Source: Acidobacteriota bacterium (GTDB lineage Bacteria; Acidobacteriota; Terriglobia; Versatilivoradales; Versatilivoraceae). Taken from it: a DNA stretch of 6,044 nt. Where the stretch lies: contig JAPOZE010000674.1 of NCBI GenBank assembly GCA_026706225.1, positions 1 to 6,044 of the forward strand. Reading direction: 5' to 3'. The position numbers and the translations under genes were made by a program. The notes under the pieces were generated by a model. It saw only the letters and a list, made by a program, of their open reading frames with translations. It made no database searches and was not told the origin of the DNA. Below are positions 5,980 through 6,044 of this stretch, piece after piece. Each line of letters starts with the position of its first letter. Within the stretch, counting starts at the first letter, position 1.

Positions 5980-6044
5980 ATGATCGGTATTGAAATCAGG
6001 TTGCTGGATCAACTGGTGGTGGCCGCCAGCTTTGCGGTGCTGGT
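5980..6044 (+). CDS. N-terminal part of a probable membrane protein, cut by the window edge
   Basis: ATG at 5980 opens a frame to the window end: MIGIEIRLLDQLVVAASFAVL and on. A short amphipathic start followed by a hydrophobic stretch (LVVAASFAVL) is the layout of transmembrane helix 1. The LLDxLVVAAxFAVL pattern resembles the first helix of sodium/solute symporters (SSS family), which often begin LDxLIVAxYFxxVLxIG. Only 21 codons are visible, so the family is a guess. The ribosome binding site is weak (GGA at 5968-5970, 9 nt from the ATG). The frame is open back to a TGA at 5920-5922, with a TTG at 5926 as an alternative start. It would be cargo of the element, or flanking chromosome if the element is very short. 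Confidence 0.4.
   Translation, partial: MIGIEIRLLDQLVVAASFAVL

Overview
The window is GC-rich chromosomal DNA from a Gram-negative bacterium. A large outer-membrane TonB-dependent receptor (signal peptide, carboxypeptidase-regulatory-like domain, plug, barrel ending in Phe) shows an outer membrane. The GC-rich codon use, the receptor with its N-terminal regulatory domain, and the start of a GAF-type sensor would fit Acidobacteriota or a similar environmental lineage, possibly host- or marine-associated. That placement is inference: no marker gene is present.

Layout. (1) 1-975 is a gene-poor, degraded stretch. It holds a possible insertion-sequence end (178-219), a strong GC-rich inverted repeat (461-501), an 18-residue tyrosine-recombinase C-terminal remnant on the minus strand (616-672), a weaker second tail-like fragment (56-154) and an AT-rich patch (about 673-720). 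(2) 976-3750 (minus) is the receptor, the only intact housekeeping-style gene, preceded by a good ribosome binding site and a palindrome at 3814-3831. (3) 4042-4212 (minus) is a decayed fragment of a small tryptophan/acidic helix-turn-helix-like protein with in-frame stops. (4) 4450-4572 (plus) is the 5' end of a GAF-domain sensor gene with its own ribosome binding site. Its family similarity ends where the integrase gene begins. (5) 4534-5778 (minus) is an intact tyrosine recombinase (integrase) with an N-terminal arm-binding domain of the DUF4102 type and all catalytic residues. (6) 5779-6044 holds the integrase promoter/operator, a non-coding stretch, and on the plus strand the first 21 codons of a probable membrane protein cut by the window edge.

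The simplest reading is that 4534 rightwards is the left end of an integrated element that broke a GAF sensor gene. The last residues of the integrase are read out of the antisense strand of its target. The left part of the window carries scars of earlier, similar insertions. The most distinctive signal is at the integrase start: a near-perfect promoter whose -10 box lies in the centre of a C-tract/G-tract palindrome only 6 nt from the ATG. This predicts a leaderless transcript under operator control. I found no CRISPR array, tRNA, rRNA or defence operon, and no clear previously undescribed system; the unusual content is the integrase control region and the junction architecture.
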